In this document: positions 46,501 to 60,100 of the stretch, in pieces
Layout of the letters: each line of letters starts with the position of its first letter
How positions within the stretch are numbered: position 1 is the first letter of the stretch
Origin: Callorhinus ursinus
Lineage: Eukaryota; Chordata; Mammalia; Carnivora; Otariidae
NCBI RefSeq assembly: GCF_003265705.1
Contig: NW_020312785.1
Coordinates: forward strand, 17,296,405 to 17,360,404
Direction of reading: 5' to 3'
DNA length: 64,000 nucleotides
Made by a program: the position numbers and the translations under genes
The notes under the pieces: model-generated
The model's input: only the letters and a program-made list of their open reading frames with translations
The model's database searches: none
What the model was told of the DNA's origin: nothing

Positions 46501-49500
46501 CATTTTACCAGCATTGCTTCATTTAATTTTCAGAATGATCCTATAGGGATGTAATATTTTTTCCACTTAAAAAGAAATTAGTAAGCAGTGTGCCCAGAGT
46601 CACACGGCTATTAAGTGTCAAACTTAGGAATTAAAAGGAATTCCTTTGGACTCCAAAGCCCATGGTCTAAGCATATCCCAAGCTTCTATTTCAAATAACA
46701 TCAGATTAACCTAGAACACTTAAGTCCACAACCATTAAGAAATTAATGAATCCTCATGTTCAGTTGTTGATCATTGAATAACATCATCTTCTCTACTTAA
46801 AAAACAAAAGATGTCTTAAAATCTAAAAACCTCTGCTCTACAATTCTAAAAATCAGTGAAAACATAAAAGATTTATTCTTAGATCCAGATACAAATGACA
46901 TATCCTTAAGCAAATAGATAATCATAATTTACAGTAACTTTAAAAACTCTCAGTTAAATATTAAACAGAGAAAATATACAATACAGTTCTAATCATCAGT
47001 TTAAAAAGGTAGAAATTATCTTAATGCCATTTATTTTTACAGGCAAGCTAACAACCAGCAGTCCTCTGTCAACTTCAGGTCAGTATTAATAATTTTATTT
47101 ATACCTTTTTAAAAAGTTTTCACTTATGTTTTATTTTAGGCTCTTAAGAATTCTCTGCTAACACAGCAGTTAATATTACTCCTATTTTTAGGATAAGAAA
47201 ATTGGAGCATAAAAGTTTGCAGCTTAAGCCTAAGATTTCACCAAAAGTGAGCAATGTGTTTAAGGCTAATGCCTGGATTAGCTGACCTCACTCCATTCCT
47301 CTGTTAGAACCGTGGTTATTATCTTTCGCTAAGAATGCCACCAATAGGATCAAAATGTTTGCCAGAAGGGACGTAGGTTTCATCAGATGTGAAGGGTGTT
47401 TTTTTTTCTTTGATTATTCGGTCGGCATACAAGGTAGAAACGCTTGCTCTCTCACGATATGAGTAGCCAAACCAGCACCAAAATAGCCTTGAATTCATTC
47501 ATTCAACAAGTTTTCATTAGGTGACTACTCTGTGCTAACTCCCACCACATAATTTTGATGTGTCAATTTCTCTGGATTCCTACTGTCTACTGTGCTTTTG
47601 TCTGCTTGTCAACTAAATTGCCTTTTTCTGGTCCTAACTTAATCTTCATGTTGAATGGCCTGGGTGTGTCCCTCATCTCTTCAGATAAACTCCATAAAGG
47701 TAATATTGTATAGAGCTTCAGCTCCTAAATTAATGCTGCTATTTTTATGTTATTAGAATCCATATCAGGGCGCCTGGGTGGCTCAGTTGGTTAAGCGACT
47801 GCCTTCGGCTCAGGTCATGATCCTGGAGTCCTGGGATCTAGTCCCACATGGGGCTCCCTGCTCAGCGGGGAGTCTGTTTATCCCTCTGACCCTCTTCCCT
47901 CTCGTGCTCTCTCTCTCTCATTCTATCTCTCTCAAATAAACAAATAAAATCTTAAAAAAAAAAAGGAATCCATATCAAATGTAATATCCGTACAAGGAAA
48001 GAACTTTTGTAAAACTATAAATGCCCTTCTCTGTAAGACTTAATAATTCTTGAATAAAATGGTTGGCGTGATATTTGAAACCAAAGGGATATGTAAATCA
48101 TTAATCAAAATCCTTTATGAACCAATAAAGGCTGCCTGGAGTTGTGTTCAGGTGTTAACCCATACAGCAATCCAGCATACTGAAAAATAAAACTCTTCTT
48201 AATCACACAGTCTCCTCTCCAATGTGGAAAAATTACTTACAGCATTTAAAACCACCTTTGAACCCACTTTCAAAAAAAATTCTTTTCGGATTGATAATGG
48301 CTAGTTCCTCCAGTCTAAAAATAAGCTGAAAAAGTAATTTTAACATATTTTGAGAAATACCATTCTCAAACTTTGAAAGTCAGCAACAAATATCCAAATT
48401 AGTGCCTGTTTTCTATGTGTCTATTGATTCAATGAGTGATTCATACAAACCACAGTATTGAAGACATCTCAAGTGTATAAAATGTCCTAAGAAAAATATG
48501 TGGAATGATTTAGAAGGGGAAAAAAAATCAGTGTGAAAGCAAGAAAGTCTTAGACTTAAAAAGTCAGTGTTTCTCCCTTACTACCCTGAGGACAAACTTG
48601 TCAAAAATGTAAGAAGTGGCTGAACTTTATGCCAGTTTCCTCTGGCCAGAGGAGATAGTGGTTGGGAGGCAAAGAGCGTAAGAGTGGTAGTTCACCCATA
48701 CTTTGCTCTCATGGGAAATGAAACAAAAATCTCCTTTCCTACATGTAAGCTACAGGAATGGGATCAGTACACAGTTAGCCCTATCTTTCACACTTTTGGC
48801 TTTTGATATGTCAATCGAAGACCAAAAAACAACATACAATTCTCTATCATTGAAAAAGCATAGGCAAATCCATCATTAACTAATTCCACCAATTACTCTA
48901 TATGTGGTGTTTGGCAAGCTACCTCGTCTTTTTTAACTTTGGGTTAAATTACATATCTTAGAGAGCGATCATGAGAATTAAAAGAGAGATAATGGAGAGA
49001 CCACTGTACTCTCTCAATTCATCACTGGCACAAAGTTAGATTCCTTCTTCCTTGTCCCTTCTGACTTAGAAAAAAAAAAAGGCAGTTGGATGCCTTTTTT
49101 AGAAATATTTCAAAAATGGAACTAAGGTTAAAACAAGATAATTGTACTTGGTGATGCTCATTTAAATCTGATCATTTGTTTGACCAAAAACACTCCATTT
49201 TTTGAAGCTTTCTTTTTATTGGAGACTGCCTTGAGTTACCTTAATCAATCCTCAAAGAATTATAATAAGGTAAGGAAGTGGAAACATCTCATATTTCCTC
49301 TTTTACTGGATCCATGAGTCCCCAGGCATCCTTCCCATTTTTCCCTTTCCTACAGCAAGATACTATAGATTTATAGAGGGGAACAAGGCAATTAAATGTG
49401 AAAAACCACAGTTTCCAAGCAGTAATTTATTATGAATATGCCTTTCAGGGATGTTAAGTTTATTCTTATCTTTATATGCCTGGAAGACAGAGTTTGAGAA

Positions 49501-52500
49501 AAATCAACAAATGCATGCATCATATACCTGGCATTAGTACTATTATAAATTCTGCCAAAGAGAATTTTTCTATGATAGCGGGTACAAAGTCCATGAGGAT
49601 TAGGTTCTATTGTTCAACTGCCTTTGTTGCCAATTACTGTAAAGTTTTATTAACCCGTTTGGAACACTAGAGGAGGGAGATGGGGACCGGGATTGAATTA
49701 CACTGATCGATTTCTTGGCTGCTACAGAGTGCCAAGAGGGGCTGTTTTGGGCAATTGTTCAAATGCTTGAAGGATTTCTAGAATATAGCTTGTTCTAGTC
49801 TTTTGTTGCTTTCTATGTTGGCAGTGATTGCAGAAAAACAAAAGTTTCACTATTGTGGGCTTTCTCAATTTCATACAAAATGCAATCTTGCTCCAATACT
49901 ACTATATGGAGATGCTTGGGGATTGAAGAAAAAGAATCGGCTGATTTAGTAAAGAACATGAAATTGGGTCAAGAGAAGCTAAGGTAGAATTATACTCTTC
50001 AGTTGAATTGCCCAAGGACTAAGACACAGGGACTTTATCCAACACCACATATACTGTATAACTTTATTTTTCTTTCTCTGAATTTGAGAGAAAAGCATGT
50101 ATATTGCTAAGCACACTCCTCTACCTTAAAACATCCTTATGTACATGACATCAGAACTGTTCAAATATCTTTCCACTGTAATTTCATTTGGATTGACCAG
50201 ACAACTTAAAAAAAAAAAGATGAAATTAGCTATATCAAAGTTGATAAGAATTTCTGTAAGCCAATATTTATTTTTCCAATACAGAGTAGAGAAATAAATT
50301 TAGTCTCTAAAGGCAGGCATTTGTGGATTGAGACCCCATTTTCACTGCTAATATGCTATAAGGATTTGGGGCTTAATGTGTCTCAAACAGCTTTGTCCAC
50401 CAAGCATTCTTATTTCCATTTGAGTAAGAGGAAAAATAAAAATGTAAGATTTCCAAAACATGATTTGCAAATTATTATCTTGTAGGTAATGCTCTTTGTG
50501 ACTTGTTTGGAAGGGGGAAAAAAAATGGATTTCTGTCTTTTTATCCTCTCCAATGCCTAGCACAGGGCCTGCACAAATTAAGCATAGGAGCTTCCTCACC
50601 ACAAATCACCGAAAATTGTGACTTTGGATCATTCTGGAGCAATCACATTGAGTTTATACTGAGTCCTTTATGGTACAAATATAAATAGATAATTAAAACC
50701 TTCCATTTGCAGAATCCCAAATAATAGTAACTTCCTGGTAGGTTTTCACAAAATGCCAAAGAATTTATATCCTGAAGATAAACTACCACACAGGGGCACC
50801 TGGGTGGCTCAGTCGTTAAGGGTCTGCCTTCGGCTCAGGTCATGATCCCAGGGTCCTGGAATCGAGCCCCGCATCAGACTCCCTGCTCTGCAGAAAGCTT
50901 GCTTCTCCCACTCCCCCTGCTGTGTTCCCTCTCTCCCTGTGTCTCTCTCTGTCAAACAAATAAATAAAATCTTTAAAAAAAAAAAAGAAAAAGATAAACT
51001 ACCACAGATATAAAAATACATGCACACCTTTTTTCCCACTCAAGATAACATAATTAATATTCAGGCAACTTGTTCAGCTTCTGATAAACAAAACCAATTA
51101 TTATGCTTTCTGTGCACATTTTTTTTAAATACCATTACTTAACTCCTTTCCTAGAAATTCCTTATTGAGAAGTACAGTACAGACTTCTTAGAGAAGGAGA
51201 AATACCAGAGCAAGAATTAAGGAATGAAATGACACAGAAAGTAATACACAAGTTGAAGAAGTTTAGTTTTAAGAGTGGAAGGTCACTTTTAAAAACCTGC
51301 ATCTGGCTAATTTCCATAACAGGTAATGTTTCAATGAATGGTTTTGTTGGAAACTATCATCATATATGTGTATGTAAGGAGATGAAAGGAAGACAGAAGA
51401 CAAGGTAAAAATGCAATCAGATAAAATCCCCAGATGTACTGTGCTAATGTAACAATTATAATTTCCATATTGGTTTCAGTATGAAGAACTTCTCTTTCTT
51501 CATGGACTAAGGCAGCTGAAAACTGTTCAGGAAACAGAGTCCGGAAAAATAGAGTACAACCCAAACTGGAGTACCTCATATTTCCACCTTTAAATCAAAA
51601 TACTTTAAATTAGAGTTATTTTCTAATCCCACGGGGGGTTCCTCTTATATTACCATCATGATTAAATACCACGATTAATACAACTGGCCACTCCAAAACT
51701 GTAGGTATCATTCTTAGCCTCACCCTTTCCACCCCTTTGGTCAGGGGCCCATCTAGTCACTAAAACTCATCTGTTCTACTTGTAAAATAGCCATTGAGTC
51801 CATGCCCCCACCTCCTCTACTAGTGCGAAGTGCCAACCCTTATCCACTAATAAGAGCTAGTCAGAGTTCCAATCCTTACCCACTTCCACCTTGACCATAA
51901 AAACAGCTTCTTAGCTTGTCTCCTTATTCTACATGATTCTCCACTTGGTCCCAGAGTTGCCTTAACAAAACAGGGACTGATCATACCACACAAATAGATA
52001 AAAACTTTCAGTGCCATCGCCTACAGAAAAAATATTTCTCGTGTTTTACAAAAATAAAATAAAAAAAGTCTCCTACACTTGACACCAAACTCCCTTCCTG
52101 CCATGGCCTTCACAAACATCCCTACCATCCAGATTAGTTATAGTCATCTGTTTTCTGTATATGGATGTGGTCTTGTCACATCACCATGTATGCATTGCAT
52201 ACATCTCTCTTCCTAGTACATTTCTAAGCATCCTTCAAAACCTAGTTTGTATGAAGATGTTTTCAATTCCTTCCTCAAAAGAAGACTCATTGCCTAATTC
52301 TTGGTGTTCCCATAGCACTTTTTTATACCTCTTGAAAAATGTTTGACACAAATAAATAGACAATAAATACTTGTGGAGTGAATGAATGATCATTAATGAG
52401 ATCAAAAGATCCCAATGGGTACCACTTGCTAGTGTGGTTTTTGAGGTTCAATCGGTAGAGTTCAGTAGGCAACAACAGGTGAAGAAGCATCATGGAGTGC

Positions 52501-54094
52501 AGTTCCCACAAGAAGCGTTAGGACAGACAAAATTATACATCTTCCTAGCTATATCCCCAGATCTCTTCTTTTAAATGCTGAGTACTTACAATTCTATTAA
52601 CTGCTGTTAAAATTAGATATAGATTTTCTAGAATATGCTTTTTGTTATTTATTTAGCAAGCATTTATGGAATACTATCAACACTATGCCTTTAATGGATT
52701 AGGGATTCAATGATTAAGGACTCTTGATAAGTATCTCATATATATCAACAGTTGTAATATGCTTTTGGGTTTATTCAATACCAGTTTTATCACTCCTTTT
52801 TTATTATCTTAAATGGGGGTGGTCTGTCCTTTAAGAATGACTCGGATCTTTATCATGTCCTATTTTAGACATTAGGTGATCCATGAATTTCCCAATGGTT
52901 TATATTCATTTTAATGAGAGCCAATTATAAAAATCTAATTTAGTTGACTATATGCCCAGCAACCCTGTCCATAAATGTTCCTAATTAGGTATTACCTTAG
53001 TAGATTAACTGACACAAGCACTTTTATTTTCCCGATTAATTTCATGGAGCATAAGGAGAAATTTCAAAATCAAATATATTTTTAAAACCCAGCAGATGGC
53101 AGTGCAGTGCAGAATATGCCATTTTAAGACTTACACTCAAATTTTCCAAGTTAATTTCTAGAAGTAAAATGTGTTTCTTGGTGCATCTCTATAATGTAGG
53201 CATGTAGAAGAAGAGCAGGTGAAGGACAAGACAGGCTGAGAAGAGCAAGTTGATCAGATTCTGGTCAGAGTATGGCATAGAATTCTCCAGGGGACTGTCT
53301 GCATCTTTCCTACTAAGAATCTCTGACCTAAGAAGCAAAGAAATATTGAATGGAAATAGCAATTGGGTTTCTCCATTGCTCAATGTAGCCAGGCACTGGG
53401 AATTTTAAGTTTTTATTCTGTTATAAAATGGCTTTTGCTGACAAATTTTGCTCTGCAGAATGCAAACCTTGACTTCAGCCCCCATATTTTCAAATAATAA
53501 GTTTATAAGTAAATGAAGTGGTTACTAGATACTGCAGATGATGTGAAAAACATTCCAATAAATTTCCCCAAAGAACACATACAACAGTTCTAGGAGGTGT
53601 AAACATTAGGAGCTAAATGTCCAAACTGTAGTATTGATTTATCAAGGTTAAAATCAACAAAGTAAACATTCATATTTAACATCGATGAAGAAATATATAT
53701 CTTTTCAAAATTTAAAATTCTAAACTTTTATAAATGACTGATTAAATGAAATAAACATTTACATTGGAAATTGAAATACATGCTTGTGAGTAAAGACCTA
53801 AATGACAAAAAATACATAATAAATATCCAAACATTGTACATATGGTTGGAAATTAAATTTACTATGTAAGAAACTTATAAAATCAATCTTTTTTTTTCTA
53901 AAGGGAATGTCTCAATAGAATGCCCGCCTGGTTCAAGTTCTTGTGCTGACGCTCTGAAGTGTGTAGCAATTGATTTATTTTGTGATGGAGAATTAAACTG
54001 TCCAGATGGTTCTGATGAAGACAGTAACACTTGTGGTAAGTAATGCCCCCCACATTTTCTCTCGCCACTGCCTTTTCATCCTCCCTCACTGTCT

Positions 54095-54145
<51 letters not shown>

Positions 54146-57100
54146 CTGAGATACCAGAAACTACTGGAGAATGAGATATCCCCATACCCACAATTATAAT
54201 TTAATACAGAACCTTATAATTTAATACAGAACCTAATAAATAAATATATATTAATATTTTCCTTAACTATATTATGCAATATTGAACATTAATTAAGTAG
54301 AATTCTATTTGATGACCATGGAAAGAATGCTGTGATTAATGTCAGTCATAAGTGAGGGAAGAGAATGTCATTGTTTTTCATCCTTTTTTTTTTTTTTTAA
54401 AGATTTTACTTATTTATTTGAGAGAGAGAGAGAGTGAGAGAGAGCACGAGAGGGAAGAGGGTCAGCGGGAGAAGCAGACTCCCCGCCGAGCAGGGAGCCC
54501 GATGCGGGACTCGATCCCGGGACTCCAGGACCATGACCTGAGCCGAAGGCAGTCGCCCAACCAACTGAGCCACCCAGGCGCCCCCATCCTTTATTAAATT
54601 ACTCCAAACTATTATGAATTTGAAGGCTCTTTCATGTTTTTCACCATTATACCATAATATATCAATCTTTTTTTTCTTTTTTGCCATTCCAATGACCCCT
54701 CACTCAGTAATTGCCACTCCTTAATTTTGATTGTTGCTTTTGTTTGCCTTTTGACATAGAAACAACAAATAGACAAGTTTTGTGCTGGAGTTATAGTTCT
54801 GTGAGTAATACAAACCAGTTATGAATAAGATCTTGTCTCAAGAATAAAATATCCATGCTTTATTTGTAAATTTTGGCATCTGTTTAAGTGTTAACATTAT
54901 TTTTATCAATTATTGTTATTATTATTATTTCACACTTAAGTAGTACTTACTCTATGCCAAGCATGACTTTAAGTGATTTAAACATATTTACTCTTTCACT
55001 TACTTCATTTTATAGTTGGGTAACATATATATGAAAGATTATCACATAACTGTAAATATAGATTGATAAGCAAGGTGAAGAACTATTTGAATAATTCTAA
55101 CTTATAATTTATTCTTAAAGAATTAAGCAGAAAGCATGAATTGAACATTTTTTTGGTGTGGTTTATGATCATGATCAAAATTGACTACGAGCACAATTAA
55201 TTCCTGAAATGTATAAAGGTTGTAGTTACAATTTGCTACACTTTGCTCTTCTATTATTTGCTACCCTTTGCTCTTCTTGCCTGATATTAATTGAAGATGA
55301 ACTCTCCATTAACAACCAAAGCTTGAAAAGCTACCTAACCACTTGGTACTTACTTTAAAAGACAGGCAGTTGGCCTGTTTTCCAGGACCAACGCAAAAAA
55401 AGGCAACTTGACGAAAGAGGCTTCTACTAAGCAATCTCAATTCAAATGTTCTTTGATAAAATTCAAACCTTCAAAGTTTAACTACATATTTTGAAGTACA
55501 CTCAGAGCGTATTGGAAGAAAGTGCAGGCTACAGAATATTTTTTAATCTATTTTATTTTTTTTAAGATTTTATTTATTTATTTGAGAGAGAGAGAGAGAG
55601 AGAGAGAAACAGTATGAGAGGGGAGAAAGTCAGAGGGAGAAGCAGGCTCCCCACTGAGCCGGGAGCCCGATGTGGGACTCGATCCCAGGACTCCGGGATC
55701 ATGACCCAAGCCGAAGGCAGTCGCTTAACCAACTGAGCCACCCAGGCACCCTTTAACCTATTTTATATAACTAAGTTACTCAAAGAAGAAGAAAGCAACA
55801 TTCTTTTTTGCTATGGTTTTCAGGCAGTTTCCAAAACCTTTGCAGGGAGAATATGATACAAGTGTGGAGGAATATGTAAGATGGCACTTGTATCATATTC
55901 TCCTCATACCTCATACCATCATGAGGTAATAAGAGTGATGTTGCTTAATATTTCAAAAAGAACAATGGATGCCAGAGTTCGACACATAGCTTTACACCTA
56001 TTTAGCGATGATCGATAAACTTGAGTGGGGAGGAATATGTAAGATGAGTTGAATAATCAGAAAATGTCTTTACTGTCATGGAGTTAATAATGTTCATGGT
56101 AAAGCAAATAGCAGTGCATTTCCAAAAATAACCATAAAAGTATCATGTTAAGTGTGACAGTTTATCCTCACGTAAGTTATAAGGCCATGAATTCTTTGAG
56201 TCAGTATGGATTGATGGCATGAGCCTCAGTATTAGAACTGAATTAATTCTTTAAATTTTCTTTAAAGACACAATCAAACTGCATTTTTAGTTTTCAATAT
56301 CATGGAGGTTGGTGTTCACTGAATCTTAGTCTGAACTAACCATGCATGTCACTAACTTTCTTAAGTCTCTAGATCCTCATTTTTCATTTTTCTTGGTTCT
56401 CTTCATTACTTGTATTTTAAAATTAGCATTGTATTGATCTTGGAAAATAAATGTAAAGCTTTTGTGGAATAAATGTGGACAAATCAATCAATTAATCTGT
56501 CTTTATCCAGCTAGGATTCTGGCTGTTAAGTTGTTTTATTCGTCATTCATCATTAGTGATGGTGAGCCCAAACCCCGGTGCACTTCACCGTAGCACCAAC
56601 TTGAACTTTTAGTAGTGTCATCTCTACATGAAAGCTTGTGTCCATTAATCTACATTCACAAAAAAATTAATATAAGATTATTTTTTCTATATGAAATCGA
56701 CCCTTGTGCATGAGCACGCTTTCTCTTTCTTTCTTCTCCAGCTGTGAGCTCTAATTCTAGTGTGTGTTATTAATAGAGTCACACTAATGTTGACTTCCTC
56801 ACATAGCTTCCTTTTTTAGCCTTTAGTTATTTAGGTTTTACGCAACTTATAGCTGACTATAGCTGAACCAAGACTTCTTTAAATTGTTTTTCTCTTCTGA
56901 TTAGAATGGCATCAGCAGGAAAGTTCACTTTTTAGCTGACCTATGAGAAGGAAAGCTGCTGACTCACAGCCTTTAGACTGATGTTCAGACCTATTTGGAA
57001 GTTGCCAACTGTCTCTATAGATTGTTTGCATGCCTCTATATATGTGCACGATAGACCTTGGTGGATGGGCATAGATCATGTTTGTTTTATACATCCTGGA

Positions 57101-60100
57101 GAATTTAAGTACCTAAACAAGCACGCAACTAGTAAATATTCAGCCAGCAGAGGGAGCTCTCAGTAGGTTCTAAAAGCGTAACTTTTAGGAATCCCTTCCT
57201 GTTACAGGCAACATTTCAGAGAGCTCGGTAAAAACCTGCTATTATTTGACAGGCTCGTTTATCTCCCCTTCAGGATTTTTTTCTCATGTTGCACTGTAAA
57301 GCACTATGCAGTCTAAAAAGTTATAATCCTGAACACCCAGTAATCCTGGTTATCCATGGCTGGGTTAGATCTGTCTTTCTGAAAGGCTATCCCGCTTCAT
57401 TGTCTTGCATAAAACTCCGTTCTCCAGAAATATCCTGAAATTAAATGAAAAAATGTATGAGAAAGCCCCTAGAACAAGCCTATATCTTGAAATAATAATA
57501 TTTTGGCATTGTGAACTTTGCTATTATAAGTAGTTCAATACTGTTGTAATTTTATTTTAAGTTCCTTCAGGAATATTCTTCTTAAGAATACTTTTATCCT
57601 CACATGCAAGAATTCCCCCGCATCCCTTTAGAGCAGAACTTGATGTGCAGATTATCCACTCCCACTAAAACAACTGGAAAAATTGATCCTATTTTTTAGG
57701 ATCGGCTAAATACTGTGACAAACAATCTTAGCAATTTAAGACAATAACTGTTTGCTGATCATGTCATGGTCCAAGGAAGAGGGCAAGGGGCTGAACTCTG
57801 TCTAGGTATTCAGGATGCCAGTTCCTTCACTGTCCCCTCTGTCTCCTCTGTCCACAGTCCTCCCCTGGATGCTTTGCAACCCACTGACAGACAAGGGAAG
57901 AATGTCATGGAAGGTCTTTTTAGAAATCACAACTGGAAATAAACACAATTACTTCCACAATAGTTTAATGGCCAGGATCAGTACACATGGCTCCATTTTT
58001 AAAAGTGCAGTCTAATGACGTGCCCTGAAGGGTCTGAAGAAGGGTATAGCAAACCTACAACAATCCTGCCACCAGGGACACAAGTCAGGTTTTTGGAAAA
58101 CTATGAATCTTGCTGCACAACACAGACCTGTTGAAACTTCCCCCAAAAGATGTAGTGAATGGGTGTGAAGAAGGGAGGAATCACTGAAATGTTACCTGAT
58201 TTACAAACTGGTTTCATAAATTCTTAAACCAGTCCTGTTTTTTGCCCTTCTTACTCTATCAGTTTTGCTTCCTCCTATTTGTTGTAGAATGTTATTGCAA
58301 GTACGAGCTATTCTAATTTTAAGAACAATGGAAATGGTGGAATTCTTTAAAATTGCCTGTTCCTTCTTTTATTTACAATTCTGCACACACATGCCCTCTA
58401 CCCTCCCCCACTTTTCAGTTCAAAGAGTAGATGATAACAGCATGATAGCTCTATATATTGAGGTACCAGTCAGGATAGCCTTTTATGCTCAGCAGTAAGA
58501 CTGTCTGGTTTGAATTGTCACTAATAAGCCAGGAGAACGTTGGCTAGTTACTTAACCCCTCTGTGCCTCACTTTCCCCACCTATAACTTTATAAGATTGT
58601 TGTTACAATTACATTAATATGTCCATAATAACTTCAGAAGAGTAGCTGGTACATAGTAAACACGCCATCAAAACTAGCAGTTATATTAAGACATAACTGG
58701 CAGGATTGATTGCTCTGTTTCATTAAATATAAACTCTTTACAAGAGCAGGAGACTTTCTTGCACTGCCTGTGATCTTGAAGTCCACGTTTTTTGTTTTTG
58801 TTTTTTCACAAACAGATTAAAAGGCTCCATAGATCACCTAAAATATAAGCAGACACTATTTTTACTTTTATAGTCATTGAAGCTAAGGGATTGATTGTCC
58901 CATTTACTTGGGGCATGGTCTGTGGTGAGCAGAATTGAGGGTGAAAAAGATTTCCTTTTACAACTAGGATATTACTTAATTCTGCATTGAAAAAATCACA
59001 TATTTTACTGTTTATCTTCAAATCGTACAAATTCTCCTCAACTGTCCTTGTCTGCTCGGGGAACTATTACACGTAGGAAGATTCGGTTCTCTCAAGCCCT
59101 GATACTCTCCACTTCCTCTCCCAAATCTGTGATGGATTTTTCAGTGCTTAGTCTTTTATCTTGGATTATCTTTTCTGTTCTCAGTTTTTGTTGTTGTTTA
59201 TTGGTTGTTTTGTTTTTTGTCTTCTGCTGGGAATCAGGCATCAAGTCATAATCCAACGTAGTGAATTTCTAGGCCATTATTTTTAAAGAGACTTTAAGTC
59301 TTACAACTTACAATCTTACAGTCTTACAATCACAAAGTGAATTCTTATCCTTTTTTAAAAATACCAAAACTAGCAAAAAGCCAACCAAAAACAAGAGAGT
59401 TTTATGAAAATTTCTATATGCTGTTCACTTTTTCAGTTTTTTCTTTTGTCCCTATAAAACATTAGATGTCATATAATAGCTTGTATTTTATAACTTGACA
59501 GAAATACTGTATACTGTCACATGGGATTTTCCATCCATCCCTATTTAGGATTAGCTTATTTTAGCTCTCAGATTCCAAGAGCAGCAATTTAATTTTAACA
59601 AATTTCTTTAATCTCCCTACCCTCCATCAGTGCTTCTGGCCTATAAGGAATTAACAACCTGCTCAGAGGAAAAGGACATGGTCTAAGAGTAGTTATTTTA
59701 GAATATGGTGTCAACAGAATCAAGTAACTAAATATAGAAAATAATCTAAGAAAAATTGAAGATTGTGAAAATAAAATGGGTTTTATTTTTTTGACACATA
59801 ATATACATAGTAACTGTAAAGGGGACACAAAAATAGTGAGGCATGGCTCCTGGTTCATGCCCTCAGTATGATTCTAAACTAGTTGGAAATTATTCAGATG
59901 TAAGTTAAAGACAACTGATTATACATGACATCAAAGAGAAGTATATGAAGTAAATTTGCTACAAAAATTAAAAGAGGAAAATGAGGAATCATGAAAAGTA
60001 AAAGACATATTCAGGAATATTGAATGAAAATACTGAGCTAGCAAATTCATCCAAAGAAAGCAAGAAGTTTACAAGATGGTGTAATAGATTGGATGGATAG

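Larger units (their letters stand above)
45404..47042 (+). other. TMPRSS15: TMPRSS15 intron 5
   Basis: About 1.6 kb. It contains a short L1 3' end in minus orientation (45931-46084) and two MIR-like segments. No other feature is recognised. Confidence 0.88.
47079..53903 (+). other. TMPRSS15: TMPRSS15 intron 6
   Basis: About 6.8 kb. It contains two plus-strand Can-SINEs, an L2 copy, a weak minus-strand MIR-like stretch (47145-47310) and a CTCF-type motif (53089-53102). The stretch 48000-50770 shows no gene or repeat that I can name. Confidence 0.88.

Noticed and set aside
53898..54191. Minus-strand frame with a poly-(Cys/Val) run opposite exon 7
   Set aside because: The run is the complement of the (CA)n microsatellite and the rest is antisense to exon 7.
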